Positions 30,040-38,228 of a DNA stretch of 46,480 bases are shown here, piece by piece. Made by a program: the position numbers and the translations under genes. Source of the DNA: Bacilli bacterium. GTDB lineage: Bacteria; Bacillota_I; Bacilli_A; RF39; UBA660. Positions within the stretch are counted from its first letter, which is position 1; every line of letters begins with the position of its first letter. The DNA lies in the NCBI GenBank assembly GCA_022791775.1, contig JAAVZT010000001.1, positions 1 through 46,480 on the forward strand. Direction: 5' to 3'. Below the pieces are notes generated by a model. The model saw nothing but the letters and a program-made list of their open reading frames with translations, was not told the DNA's origin and searched no databases.

Positions 30040-31926
30040 ATGAATCCAAAGAAAAAATTTATTATTTATTTTAGTATTGTTACTTTTTGTCTAATTGGTA
30101 TTATTGGAGCAAGTTTTGCTTATTGGCTATTTGTTCGAGAACAAACTGGAACTAACCGTTTGACAACAGGATGTCTTGATTTATCTATAACGAATGATAC
30201 GAAAGAAATTTCACTTACTAATACTTTTCCTATTTCAAATGAAGATGGGATGAAATTAAATCCTTATATTTTTACGATTACAAATACTTGTGATTTATTT
30301 TTAAGCTATCAAATTACATTAAACACTTTACCTACTACGACAATGGATAATAAATATTTAAATGTGGTGTTAGACCGAAATGTTATTCAAACATTCGATC
30401 AGTATGAAGAACTTCCAACATTAAATGGCTATCAAGAAACACGATTATTACAAACTGGGAGTTTAGCAGAAAATGATTCTAAAACTTTTAGTTTAAGGAT
30501 TTGGATGGACGGAGAAAACAATGGAAATGATTTAGAAGCCATGAACAAAACTTTCCAAGCTAGAATTGCAGTTACGATTACACCATCTAGTTATAGTCCA
30601 GTTGATCAAGGGTTTAGAACATTAGCAGATGCTATGCTGGTGAATGAATATCAGTCTTCTAGTGTCGAGCAAGCAAAAGACGCAATTCGTGCAAAACAAA
30701 GTCCTGATTTTACGAAAACTGCTCCGATTATAATTTGGAATCAAAGAATATCAAATACACTATCTACGATTACATCTAATACAAGTAGTTATATTGGAAC
30801 TGGTTATAATTTTAATACGGAAACAGGAATGTATACTTTAGAAAATTATGGTGGTACAGATCATTATCAAAATTATACAGATATTCGTAACGAAGAATAT
30901 AATCAAAATACTTATTTTACTTGTGGTGGTAGTGTGACATATAATCAAGAAGGGGTTCCAAATTATTGGCGCCCAACGAGTTGTAATACATTATATAAGA
31001 TTTCTAGTGTAGAAGCTTATGAAGAAGAAAATGAAACCAAATATCGTTTACAAGTATATGCTTATTCTCAAGATGAAAATGAAAGTGATATATCCGATCG
31101 TGGATTATATGTAGCAAATGATGAAAATGGAGAAAGTTATTATTATCGCGGAAGTGTAGAAAATAATTATGTCAAATTTGCAGATAGTTATTGGAGAATC
31201 ATTCGCCTTAACGGTGATGGTAGTGTAAGACTTTTATATGCTGGTGATAGTCCTAATGCAACTGGTGCAGAACAAAATATTGGGTTGAGTGCTTTTCATC
31301 AACAAAATGATAAGCCTCAATACGTTGGATATATGTATGGAAATAGTACAGATACTTATGAAAATAGTGTCAAAAATGAAAATGATAGTACAATGAAAAG
31401 CGTTTTAGATAATTGGTATCAAGAACATATTTTGACTCCTGGATTACAAGATTATATTTCCGATAGTGTTTTTTGTAATGATCGCTCTATTTATTCTGGA
31501 GATGGAATTAGTACTACTGTTACAACTAGTTATAATGCTAATATTCGAATGAATAACCACACGCCAACATTTACTTGTTCTAATCAAAATGATAAATTTA
31601 CAGTAAGCGATACGATTGGAAATGGTGCCCTTACTTATCCGATTGGACTTATTACAGTTGATGAACTTCATTATGCAGGAATGCTCGACAATGTTTTAAA
31701 TCGTTCCTCTTATGTTTTTTCAAGTCAAGTTTATTGGACGATGTCCCCTATTTTCTTTTTAAAAACAGAAGCTCGCAGTCGCATGTGGCGAATTACTACT
31801 TCTGGAACCTTAAATAGTGACACCACAGATACTGCTTATGGAGTCCGACCTGTTATTAATTTAAAACATGATACTGTTATTTCTAGTGGAGTTGGAACAC
31901 GCAATGATCCATTTGTCATATCTTAA
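30040..31926 (+). CDS. Anchored surface protein with CalY/TasA-like N-domain and repeated C-module
   Basis: The 628-residue protein starts with a membrane signal (residues 8-29, ending ASFAYW). Residues 30-185 resemble camelysin/TasA-type beta proteins: LTTGCLDLSI, ISLTNTFPIS and NPYIFTITNTCDLFLSYQI. The C-terminal 270 residues carry a module found in two other proteins of this window: an SYWRIIRLNGDGSVRLLY start, a YWTMSP core, and GVRPVINL before a final GTRNDPFVIS. The module resembles the fold seen in FISUMP/lectin-like surface domains, but its ligand is unknown. It is exported and presumably exposed at the surface. The adjacent downstream gene encodes a related protein. Confidence 0.68.
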   Translation: MNPKKKFIIYFSIVTFCLIGIIGASFAYWLFVREQTGTNRLTTGCLDLSITNDTKEISLTNTFPISNEDGMKLNPYIFTITNTCDLFLSYQITLNTLPTTTMDNKYLNVVLDRNVIQTFDQYEELPTLNGYQETRLLQTGSLAENDSKTFSLRIWMDGENNGNDLEAMNKTFQARIAVTITPSSYSPVDQGFRTLADAMLVNEYQSSSVEQAKDAIRAKQSPDFTKTAPIIIWNQRISNTLSTITSNTSSYIGTGYNFNTETGMYTLENYGGTDHYQNYTDIRNEEYNQNTYFTCGGSVTYNQEGVPNYWRPTSCNTLYKISSVEAYEEENETKYRLQVYAYSQDENESDISDRGLYVANDENGESYYYRGSVENNYVKFADSYWRIIRLNGDGSVRLLYAGDSPNATGAEQNIGLSAFHQQNDKPQYVGYMYGNSTDTYENSVKNENDSTMKSVLDNWYQEHILTPGLQDYISDSVFCNDRSIYSGDGISTTVTTSYNANIRMNNHTPTFTCSNQNDKFTVSDTIGNGALTYPIGLITVDELHYAGMLDNVLNRSSYVFSSQVYWTMSPIFFLKTEARSRMWRITTSGTLNSDTTDTAYGVRPVINLKHDTVISSGVGTRNDPFVIS

Positions 31927-31951
31927 GCAAATGGCTTCGTTGCTTTTTTTT
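31925..31951 (+). terminator. Terminator between the two surface-protein genes
   Basis: AAGCAA-atggcttcg-TTGCTT is followed by T. The TTGCTT also serves as the -35 of the next promoter, so the two signals overlap. Confidence 0.6.
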
Positions 31952-31968
31952 ATGGCTTTTGTTATAAT
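31940..31968 (+). promoter_or_regulatory. Promoter of the second surface-protein gene
   Basis: TTGCTT is followed after 17 bases by TATAAT. GATAGGAGC precedes the ATG at 31993. Confidence 0.5.
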
Positions 31969-31992
31969 TTTGATAATGATAGGAGCTTATTT

Positions 31993-33093
31993 ATGGAACA
32001 GATGAAAGCTATTTTAGAAAATAAAAAATTGGTTTATATTGGTGGAGGAGTTATAGTTGGATTTATAATTATTTTATTTCTCATCTTATCTTTTCGTTTT
32101 GGAAGATCTACATCTTATCAAGAAATGGAACAGCTAATGATCAAGGCTACCACGAAATATTTGCAAGACCATCCGCTTGAATCCCCAACTAGTGTTCAAC
32201 CAGAAATTACGTTGTCTTCTTCTCTTTTAGTAGATCAAAACTATTTAAAACCACTTGATAAATTACGAAAAGATAATTGCTCTGCTGAAGTGGTAGTTCA
32301 TTATAAGGAGGAAAATCATTTAATTACTCCTTACTTAAGTTGTCAGAATTATGAAAGTACTACAATTTATGATCAAATCGTTCAAAATAATCCAATTGTT
32401 AGTTCTTATGATGGCCTATATGAGATGAATCAAGAACTTGTATTTCGGGGAGATAAAGTAAATAATTATTTATTATTTCATGATGTTTTATGGCGAATTG
32501 TAAAATTAAATCCAGAAAATCAGACCATTTCTTTGATTTTAGAGGACTTGAAAACAACAAAAAATGATATTTGGGATAATCGATATAATACAGTGGAAGA
32601 AAGTAAAAATGGAATTAATGATTTCGAAGTAAGTATTATAAGAGATTCTTTATTTCAAATTTATTCATCTCAATTTGAAAAGGTTCGTCATGAATTAGTT
32701 CCTATGAATGTTTGTATAGGAAAAAGAAGTCCAAATGAGACCAATAAAACTGGAGATATTGAATGTTCTTATTTTTTAAATACGAAGCTCTACGTCTCTT
32801 TACTCCCATTATATGATTATATGAATGCTAGTTTAGATTCTCGCTGTTTATCTTCTTTAGACCGTGGATGTTCCAATTATAATTATTTAGTCAATTCTAG
32901 TGGAAAATGGTGGACCTTGACGGCTGATGGTTCCAAAGGAACAAAAGTTTATGGCATATCAAATAGTGGTGTTATTAGTTCTGATCATGCGATTACAAAA
33001 AAATCTATCCGTTATATGATTCTTTTAGATGGGGGTTCCCTTCTTTATCTAAAAGGAGATGGAACCAAAGATTCTCCATTTGAAATTCATTAA
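31993..33093 (+). CDS. Anchored surface protein with pilin-like N-region and C-module
   Basis: The 366-residue protein has a membrane helix (residues 14-36), then a pilin-like helical stretch (YQEMEQLMIKATTKYLQDHP). Its C-terminal part carries the same module as the previous gene: a DVLWRIVKLN start, KWWTLTADGS and a closing GDGTKDSPFEIH. Cysteines are few and spaced for one or two disulfides. It lacks a cleavable prepilin motif, so it probably stays anchored. The two neighbours probably arose by module sharing. Function is unknown. Confidence 0.6.
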   Translation: MEQMKAILENKKLVYIGGGVIVGFIIILFLILSFRFGRSTSYQEMEQLMIKATTKYLQDHPLESPTSVQPEITLSSSLLVDQNYLKPLDKLRKDNCSAEVVVHYKEENHLITPYLSCQNYESTTIYDQIVQNNPIVSSYDGLYEMNQELVFRGDKVNNYLLFHDVLWRIVKLNPENQTISLILEDLKTTKNDIWDNRYNTVEESKNGINDFEVSIIRDSLFQIYSSQFEKVRHELVPMNVCIGKRSPNETNKTGDIECSYFLNTKLYVSLLPLYDYMNASLDSRCLSSLDRGCSNYNYLVNSSGKWWTLTADGSKGTKVYGISNSGVISSDHAITKKSIRYMILLDGGSLLYLKGDGTKDSPFEIH

Positions 33094-33119
33094 AAAAAAC
33101 ATCAAACGATGTTTTTTTC
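33092..33119. terminator. Bidirectional terminator between the surface-protein and HerA-like genes
   Basis: A perfect stem AAAAAAACATC-aaac-GATGTTTTTTT serves both converging genes, with A or T runs on each side. It overlaps the stop of the HerA-like gene. Confidence 0.8.
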
Positions 33120-34880
33120 ATTTGGATACCATGTTTTTGAGATGTTAATATTACTGCTATTTGGTGTAGGATCTGGAAGATCTATTTTAGCAATTACTGG
33201 TAGAGGAAAGGAACTGCCAAATGCTAAAGCCATTCCTGGACGTAATGTTTTTAGTTTATCCAAATCTCTTAAAGTTACATTAGCAGAAATGGAAGAAATG
33301 ATTTTTAAATCCTCTGGATGAAATAAGCGGAAAATGATGAAATTGGAACACTGACTTAAAGCTGTTGAAGATAGTTCACTTGGTCGTTGGGTGACGAATC
33401 CCATTATTACACCATATTTTCTTCCTTCCTTTGTAATTCGATCAAAAATATTATACCCTAATATTTCTGTATCTCGATCTTTATTCACATAACGATGAGC
33501 TTCTTCCAAAATAATATGGATGGGATATGAACCGCGATTAGTTAAATCTGTAGCAAAAAGAAAGAAGAGGCGAGAAAATATTTTAGTTAAAGTTTTGGCA
33601 AACCGATCATCAATATAATTAAAATTCATATTGACAATTTGGGCTGGTTCTTTTAGTGGTGTCTGAAACATTTCATAGATATATTCTTGTTTACTCAATA
33701 CTTTTTTGGCTTCAAAAAATTGACGCATGCTACTATTTATAATGGCATGTAAACGAACTTTTAAACTATTTGCTTTTTCATACATTGCTTGACTATTTAA
33801 AGTTCCTTCACTTAATAAAGCAAATTCTAAGGCGTAATAGATATCCTCTAAGTCATAAACAAAATCATCCCCTATTATTCCAGATTCTAATTCTACTTTG
33901 GTAAATTCTGATAGGAAATCGACAACAAATTGAATCGCATTTATTTTTCCCTGAGCATCAATATTTAAACATTGACGAATGGTTCTTGTATATCCTGGTT
34001 GGACAATTTCAGAATCTAAGTTTAACTGTTCTGTATGGTATTTCATTAATATTGAAATAATTTGATCACGAATTTGAGTAGAATTTTTACCACTAGATAA
34101 AATATCTAATAAACATTTAGCAATTATATCATTTTTATAAGCTAGGGAACGTGGGTCGGTACTTTTAAATATAAATACATATTGCAGTGTTTTTTCTAAT
34201 ATTGGCAATAATGAGCTATCATTGACATCAAGTAATACTGCTAAATCATCAACATCTAAAAAATATGGAGGAATATAAATTAATTCCCCTTCTGTATCAC
34301 TTGTATCTGTTGTATAACTTTTCATATGGATATTTGGGATTGATTCCATTTTTTTTAAAGCACTATGATATTCTCCATATACATCAAATAACACGATATG
34401 AGCATTGACTGGAACAGCCTCATTATTGAAATAAAAAATATTTTGTAATAAACGAGCAACTCCACAGGATTTTCCAGTTCCCGTATTTCCAATAATTGCA
34501 AAATGATGGGAAAAGAAATCATTTTGATTTAGGGTTATTTTAAATCCTTCATATTGAATAGAATTTCCTAATAAAAGTGTTTTTTTACTTCCATAATTTT
34601 GGGAACCAATTAACATTTCAAGTTCATTTTTATAAATAATACGACAACTCGTATGGATACTTGGAACTTTTAAGATTCCATTTTGAAAAAAGGTATCGTG
34701 AAGTTCCCCTAAGAGAATGATTTGAAATGCTTCTTTTGTAATTTTAATAATTTCCCCTACTATTTTTCGTTTTTCATCTTGAAATACCACATGAATATTT
34801 AATAAATTTGTATCAATAGTTTGATTTATATTTTCAACTAAAACATTATTTTCATAAATATCTAATATCTTTCCAAACAT
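33102..34880 (-). CDS. HerA/DUF87-type hexameric ATPase
   Basis: The 592-residue protein has a HerA barrel-like N-terminal domain (about 1-110) and a FtsK-like ATPase domain: IIGNTGTGKSCGVARLL (Walker A), IVLFDVYGEYH, and IHIILEEAHRYV (Walker B), then TKEGRKYGVIMGFVTQRPSE (sensor and arginine-finger region). HerA pumps DNA and usually works with the nuclease NurA, or with other effectors in defence systems. No NurA, SIR2 or DUF4297 partner is adjacent, so it stands alone here. A housekeeping role in DNA processing is a guess. Confidence 0.82.
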   Translation of the reverse strand: MFGKILDIYENNVLVENINQTIDTNLLNIHVVFQDEKRKIVGEIIKITKEAFQIILLGELHDTFFQNGILKVPSIHTSCRIIYKNELEMLIGSQNYGSKKTLLLGNSIQYEGFKITLNQNDFFSHHFAIIGNTGTGKSCGVARLLQNIFYFNNEAVPVNAHIVLFDVYGEYHSALKKMESIPNIHMKSYTTDTSDTEGELIYIPPYFLDVDDLAVLLDVNDSSLLPILEKTLQYVFIFKSTDPRSLAYKNDIIAKCLLDILSSGKNSTQIRDQIISILMKYHTEQLNLDSEIVQPGYTRTIRQCLNIDAQGKINAIQFVVDFLSEFTKVELESGIIGDDFVYDLEDIYYALEFALLSEGTLNSQAMYEKANSLKVRLHAIINSSMRQFFEAKKVLSKQEYIYEMFQTPLKEPAQIVNMNFNYIDDRFAKTLTKIFSRLFFLFATDLTNRGSYPIHIILEEAHRYVNKDRDTEILGYNIFDRITKEGRKYGVIMGFVTQRPSELSSTALSQCSNFIIFRLFHPEDLKIISSISANVTLRDLDKLKTLRPGMALAFGSSFPLPVIAKIDLPDPTPNSSNINISKTWYPNEKNIV

Positions 34881-34923
34881 TGTCTCACCCTACTTTAAAA
34901 TAAGTTTAACATAAATAATTATG

Positions 34924-34950
34924 AAAAAAAAGAAGGTTTGTCCTTCTTTT
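34924..34950 (-). terminator. Terminator after the small YjcZ-like genes
   Basis: On the minus strand AAAAGAAGG-acaaa-CCTTCTTTT is followed by more T. It overlaps the stop of the 41-aa gene. Confidence 0.8.
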
Positions 34951-35074
34951 AGAAAATTAATCCACCAAGAATTATTGCAAGTAGGATATATAGAATTAAA
35001 ATGATGAAAGCGCTATTATAAAGGTTATTACCTCCACAGCAATTATTTTCCACATTTTTTTTGCAACAGCTCAT
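34949..35074 (-). CDS. Small YjcZ-like sporulation membrane protein, 41 aa
   Basis: The peptide begins MSCCKKNVENNCCGGNN and continues with one hydrophobic helix (about residues 22-40) ending in G-G-L-I-F. This matches the size and design of YjcZ-type small sporulation proteins: a Cys/Asn-rich head and a single membrane helix. AAGGAGG precedes the ATG. It follows the 29-aa gene at 35097-35186 and shares its terminator. The role in the spore coat or cortex membrane is inferred from family resemblance. Confidence 0.65.
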   Translation of the reverse strand: MSCCKKNVENNCCGGNNLYNSAFIILILYILLAIILGGLIF

Positions 35075-35096
35075 GGCACACCTCCTTAATTAAAGA

Positions 35097-35186
35097 CTAA
35101 ATGAATGCTCCTACAATTAAAACAAGTAAAATAAATAATACTAAGATGATTGCAGGGCCAAGTCCATTTTCACAACAGTTGTTCAT
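35097..35186 (-). CDS. Small YjcZ-like sporulation membrane protein, 29 aa
   Basis: A short head (MNNCCENGLG) is followed by a hydrophobic helix and a final V-G-A-F-I, very like YjcZ/YkuJ-type small proteins of spore formers. AAAGGAGGAA precedes the ATG, and a SigK-like promoter lies upstream. It is the first gene of a two-gene unit with the 41-aa protein. It is well below normal gene-finder limits. Confidence 0.68.
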   Translation of the reverse strand: MNNCCENGLGPAIILVLFILLVLIVGAFI

Positions 35187-35219
35187 TAATCATTCCTCCT
35201 TTATTTGTCTTTTCATTTA

Positions 35220-35248
35220 TATTGTATGGGATTTTTGACAATAGGTGC
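35220..35248 (-). promoter_or_regulatory. SigK-like promoter of the two YjcZ-like genes
   Basis: On the minus strand GCAC is followed after 16 bases by CATACAATA, a near-perfect match to the mother-cell SigK pattern (AC, 16-17 bases, CATAnnnTA). The first ATG lies about 34 bases downstream. Confidence 0.65.
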
Positions 35249-35304
35249 TAGGCTTTTTTTCTTTTTTTACTTCCTGATTTCCCTTTTATTTCACTTGGAT
35301 TGAC

Positions 35305-35333
35305 TTGTTTTTTTGGAATATCATTGCTATAAT
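35305..35333 (+). promoter_or_regulatory. prsA promoter
   Basis: TTGTTT is followed after 17 bases by TATAAT with an extended TG-C. The prsA ATG lies 22 bases further on, behind AGGAGG. Confidence 0.6.
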
Positions 35334-35355
35334 ATTTATGTTTTAGGAGGATGAC

Positions 35356-36378
35356 ATGAAAAAGAAAGCAATTATATTAGGAGCTTGTACATTATTATTA
35401 TGTGGTTGTGGAAAAACGATTCCAACTTTATCTAATGGAGAGGAAGCCGTTGTTACATTTGAAAATGGAGATAAAATAAGCGTAAATGATTTATATAAAG
35501 AGATTAAAGATAATTATGCGTTGCAAACACTGCTACAAATGATAGATAAAAAGATCTTAGAAGCAGAATTTCCAGATGAAGTAAAAAGTAAAAGAGAAAC
35601 GGCAGAAAGTACTGTAAAAGCGATGGAAGAAAATTATGGAAAAGATTCTTTTTTACAAATGATACAAAATTATTATGGATATCAATCTGTTGAAGCTTAT
35701 GAAGAAGCTTATTATATTAGTAGTATGCAAAATTTAGCTATATTAGAATACGGAAAAAATCAAGTTACGGAAAAAGAAATCAAAAAATATTATGATGAAA
35801 GTGTTTTTGGAGATATTCAAGTCAACCATATTTTAATTACAGCTGATACAAATGAAAATATGAGTAGTGAAGAAAAAACAAATGCTGAAAATAAAGCAAA
35901 AGAGCAAGTAAATTCCATTATAGAAGAATTGAAAAAAAGTGACAATCCGAAAGAAAGATTTACAGAATTGGCTAAAGAATATTCTAAAGATGAAAGTACT
36001 AAAAATAATGGTGGAAGTCTTGGATTTATCAATATTGGAACCTTATCTAGTGCTTATGATGAGATTGTTAAAAATGCTAATAGTTTAAAAGATAATAGCT
36101 TCTCTACTTCTATTATTACTACCGAATTAGGTTATCATGTAATTTTTAGAGAATCACAAAAAGAAAAAGCTAGTTTAGATGATGTAACAGATTCCATTCG
36201 AACTACACTAGGAGAAAAGAAATTAAATGCAGATAATACTATGAGTGTTACAGCTTTAACAGAACTACGTAAAAAATATGGTATGGATATTGTAGATTCT
36301 GAAATTCAAAAACAATATGGAAATTATATTACAAATACGATTGCAAGTATTGAAAATCAAAGTAATTCTAATTCATAA
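35356..36378 (+). CDS. prsA: PrsA-like foldase lipoprotein
   Basis: PrsA folds exported proteins outside the membrane. The 340 residues start with a lipoprotein signal ending in L-C-G-C (lipidated Cys18), then a helical chaperone region and a parvulin-type prolyl isomerase domain (about 150-270: IQVNHILITAD, FTELAKEYSKDEST, GGSLGFINIG, LGYHVIFRE). A second helical region closes the protein. It is monocistronic with a strong promoter and hairpin terminator. It probably assists the PBP and the surface proteins encoded nearby. Confidence 0.92.
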   Translation: MKKKAIILGACTLLLCGCGKTIPTLSNGEEAVVTFENGDKISVNDLYKEIKDNYALQTLLQMIDKKILEAEFPDEVKSKRETAESTVKAMEENYGKDSFLQMIQNYYGYQSVEAYEEAYYISSMQNLAILEYGKNQVTEKEIKKYYDESVFGDIQVNHILITADTNENMSSEEKTNAENKAKEQVNSIIEELKKSDNPKERFTELAKEYSKDESTKNNGGSLGFINIGTLSSAYDEIVKNANSLKDNSFSTSIITTELGYHVIFRESQKEKASLDDVTDSIRTTLGEKKLNADNTMSVTALTELRKKYGMDIVDSEIQKQYGNYITNTIASIENQSNSNS

Positions 36379-36397
36379 AAAAAGGATTACTTTTTTT
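36359..36397 (+). terminator. Terminator after prsA
   Basis: AAAGTAATTC pairs with GGATTACTTT (one G-T pair), followed by four more T. In the other direction AAAGGATT/AATCCTTT with T may also end recX. Confidence 0.65.
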
Positions 36398-36402
36398 GTG
36401 GT

Positions 36403-37146
36403 TTATTCCACGTGAAATCCTTTGGCATATAATTTTCTTTTAATTTGGAATTCTAATTCTTTTCCACTATATTTTCGGCTTAGTTTATTTCGTAATTTTT
36501 CAAGCTCTTTCTCTTTTAAATCCGTTTCGTCTGGCCAGGCGATTTGGTCTGTTAGATCATCTAACCATTCTTTTGGATATCCTAACAAAATAAAATAATG
36601 AATACATTTTTGTTGCCATTTTTTTAGTCCTTCTTGATGTTTTACATTGGCTTTTTTCTGATATAAACGATATAGCTTCTCTAACCATTCTTCTTTTGGA
36701 ATTTTTACTAAAGCTTTTTTTATTTTTTCTGAATCTAGTCCTAATTTCTCTAATTTTTTGATTAGTTTTAAAGGTCCATCATTTTGAAATCGAAAGGCAT
36801 CATTTAAATAGGCTTCTAAATATTTTTCTTCATTTAAATACCCTTCTTTTTCCAATCTATTTTTTGTCCATTCTATATTTTGGGAAGAAATATTATTTTT
36901 TTTTAGATGATCTTCTATTTCTTTTTTTGTTCGTAATTTATGATTTAAATAATGAATAGCTAAACGATAAGCATATAAATATTCTTGTTCAAACTCCATT
37001 TGTACTATTTGTTTAGATGTGATGTTTTTTTTCGGAATTAATCGATATTTGATAATAATATCTTCATCAAATATTCTCGTTTCATTGTTTGTAAGTGTTA
37101 AAAGATACTGTTGTTTGGCCATTTTTTTTAAACTTTTAATTTCCAA
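36403..37146 (-). CDS. recX: RecX-like regulator of RecA
   Basis: RecX modulates RecA filaments. The 247-residue protein begins MEIKSLKKMAKQQYLLTL and shows the three-helix repeats typical of RecX: AYRLAIHYLNHKLRTKKEIEDHL, EYLNEEKYLEAYLNDAF, GPLKLIKKLEKLGL and later AYAKG-like RKLYAKGFHVE. The length fits the long Firmicute form. It has its own promoter and lies 17 kb from recA. Confidence 0.85.
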   Translation of the reverse strand: MEIKSLKKMAKQQYLLTLTNNETRIFDEDIIIKYRLIPKKNITSKQIVQMEFEQEYLYAYRLAIHYLNHKLRTKKEIEDHLKKNNISSQNIEWTKNRLEKEGYLNEEKYLEAYLNDAFRFQNDGPLKLIKKLEKLGLDSEKIKKALVKIPKEEWLEKLYRLYQKKANVKHQEGLKKWQQKCIHYFILLGYPKEWLDDLTDQIAWPDETDLKEKELEKLRNKLSRKYSGKELEFQIKRKLYAKGFHVE

Positions 37147-37183
37147 TTTTTTTCCTCTTTTCTAAGATTTTAATTATAAATTA

Positions 37184-37212
37184 ACTATATATCACACTTT
37201 TCTTAAAGTCAA
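37184..37212 (-). promoter_or_regulatory. recX promoter
   Basis: On the minus strand TTGACT is followed after 17 bases by TATAGT, 38 bases before the recX ATG. Confidence 0.65.
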
Positions 37213-37254
37213 GCCGCAAAAATACAATTGTTCGTTTTTTGCAAAAAAAAAGAT

Positions 37255-38223
37255 TTATTTTCCCAAATATTCTTTGCAAGAAAGGTCTAAATCTTTTATT
37301 AAATAATCTATTTCTTCTATGTTACTAATTCGAACACCACTTGCAAATTTGTGGCCTCCGCCATTATATTTCGAAGCGATTTCGTTGATAATCGGTCCGC
37401 GACTTCTTATATTTATTTTATAAATCTTATTTTTTTCATCATAAGTGATGAATGTCCAAACTAAAACATCCGATATAAAATTAAAATCATTAATCATATT
37501 AGATGCCGTGGAAGCATCGACATTATATTCTTTTATAATCTCACTTGATATTTTGACATAAGCAAGGCCATTATCTGTTTTCGTTAAATGAGAAGATAAG
37601 TAGCCATGAAATTGAATTTCATTAATGGGTCTTTCGTATAATTTTTCATATAATTTTATAAAATCAATTTTACTTCTTTCTAATAAAGTTGTGACTATTT
37701 TAAAAGTTTCTAAAGTTGTATAAGGAAGCAAAAAACGATCACTATCTGAAACAATCCCTAAGTATAAATTGCTAGCAATATTTTCATCCAATTTTAAATT
37801 CGAATTTAAAATTAATTCTGCAATTAATTGACAAGTGCTGCTCGCATTGTCATCAATCCATTCGAGTGGTCCAAATGTTTCTTCATATGGATGATGATCG
37901 ATTTTTATTATTTCTTGGATTTTTAAATCTTCAATACCATCAATTCGACAATAATTTGGAACGTCTAGAGTAATTAATAATACATTTTTTAAGTTTTTAT
38001 TTTCTATCTTATCTAAGATTCCGTATTTTTTAAATTTAGATACTCCTACTCCTACTGCATATACTTTTTTCGCCGGATATGTTAATCGAATTGCGTCTCG
38101 TAAAGCAACTTGACTACAGATAGCGTCTGGATCAGGACCAACATGTCGTGCTAATACGATAGTATCATATTGTTTTATTTTTTTTGCTATTTTTTTGATG
38201 ATTTCTTTTTTCAATTCTCCCAC
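37255..38223 (-). CDS. nrnA: DHH-family phosphoesterase, NrnA-like
   Basis: NrnA degrades very short RNA and, in some species, pAp or cyclic-dinucleotide products. The 322-residue protein has HVGPDPDAICSQ (motif I), LLITLDVPNYCRIDG (Asp), IKIDHHPYEE (the DHH motif) and ASSTCQLIAELIL, then the DHHA1 domain with GGGHKFASGVRI for substrate binding. The GTG start at 38223 is not supported by a clear binding site and could be one or more codons off. The ackA stop lies only five bases upstream, so the two are probably co-transcribed. Confidence 0.88.
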   Translation of the reverse strand: MGELKKEIIKKIAKKIKQYDTIVLARHVGPDPDAICSQVALRDAIRLTYPAKKVYAVGVGVSKFKKYGILDKIENKNLKNVLLITLDVPNYCRIDGIEDLKIQEIIKIDHHPYEETFGPLEWIDDNASSTCQLIAELILNSNLKLDENIASNLYLGIVSDSDRFLLPYTTLETFKIVTTLLERSKIDFIKLYEKLYERPINEIQFHGYLSSHLTKTDNGLAYVKISSEIIKEYNVDASTASNMINDFNFISDVLVWTFITYDEKNKIYKINIRSRGPIINEIASKYNGGGHKFASGVRISNIEEIDYLIKDLDLSCKEYLGK

Positions 38224-38228
38224 ACTTT

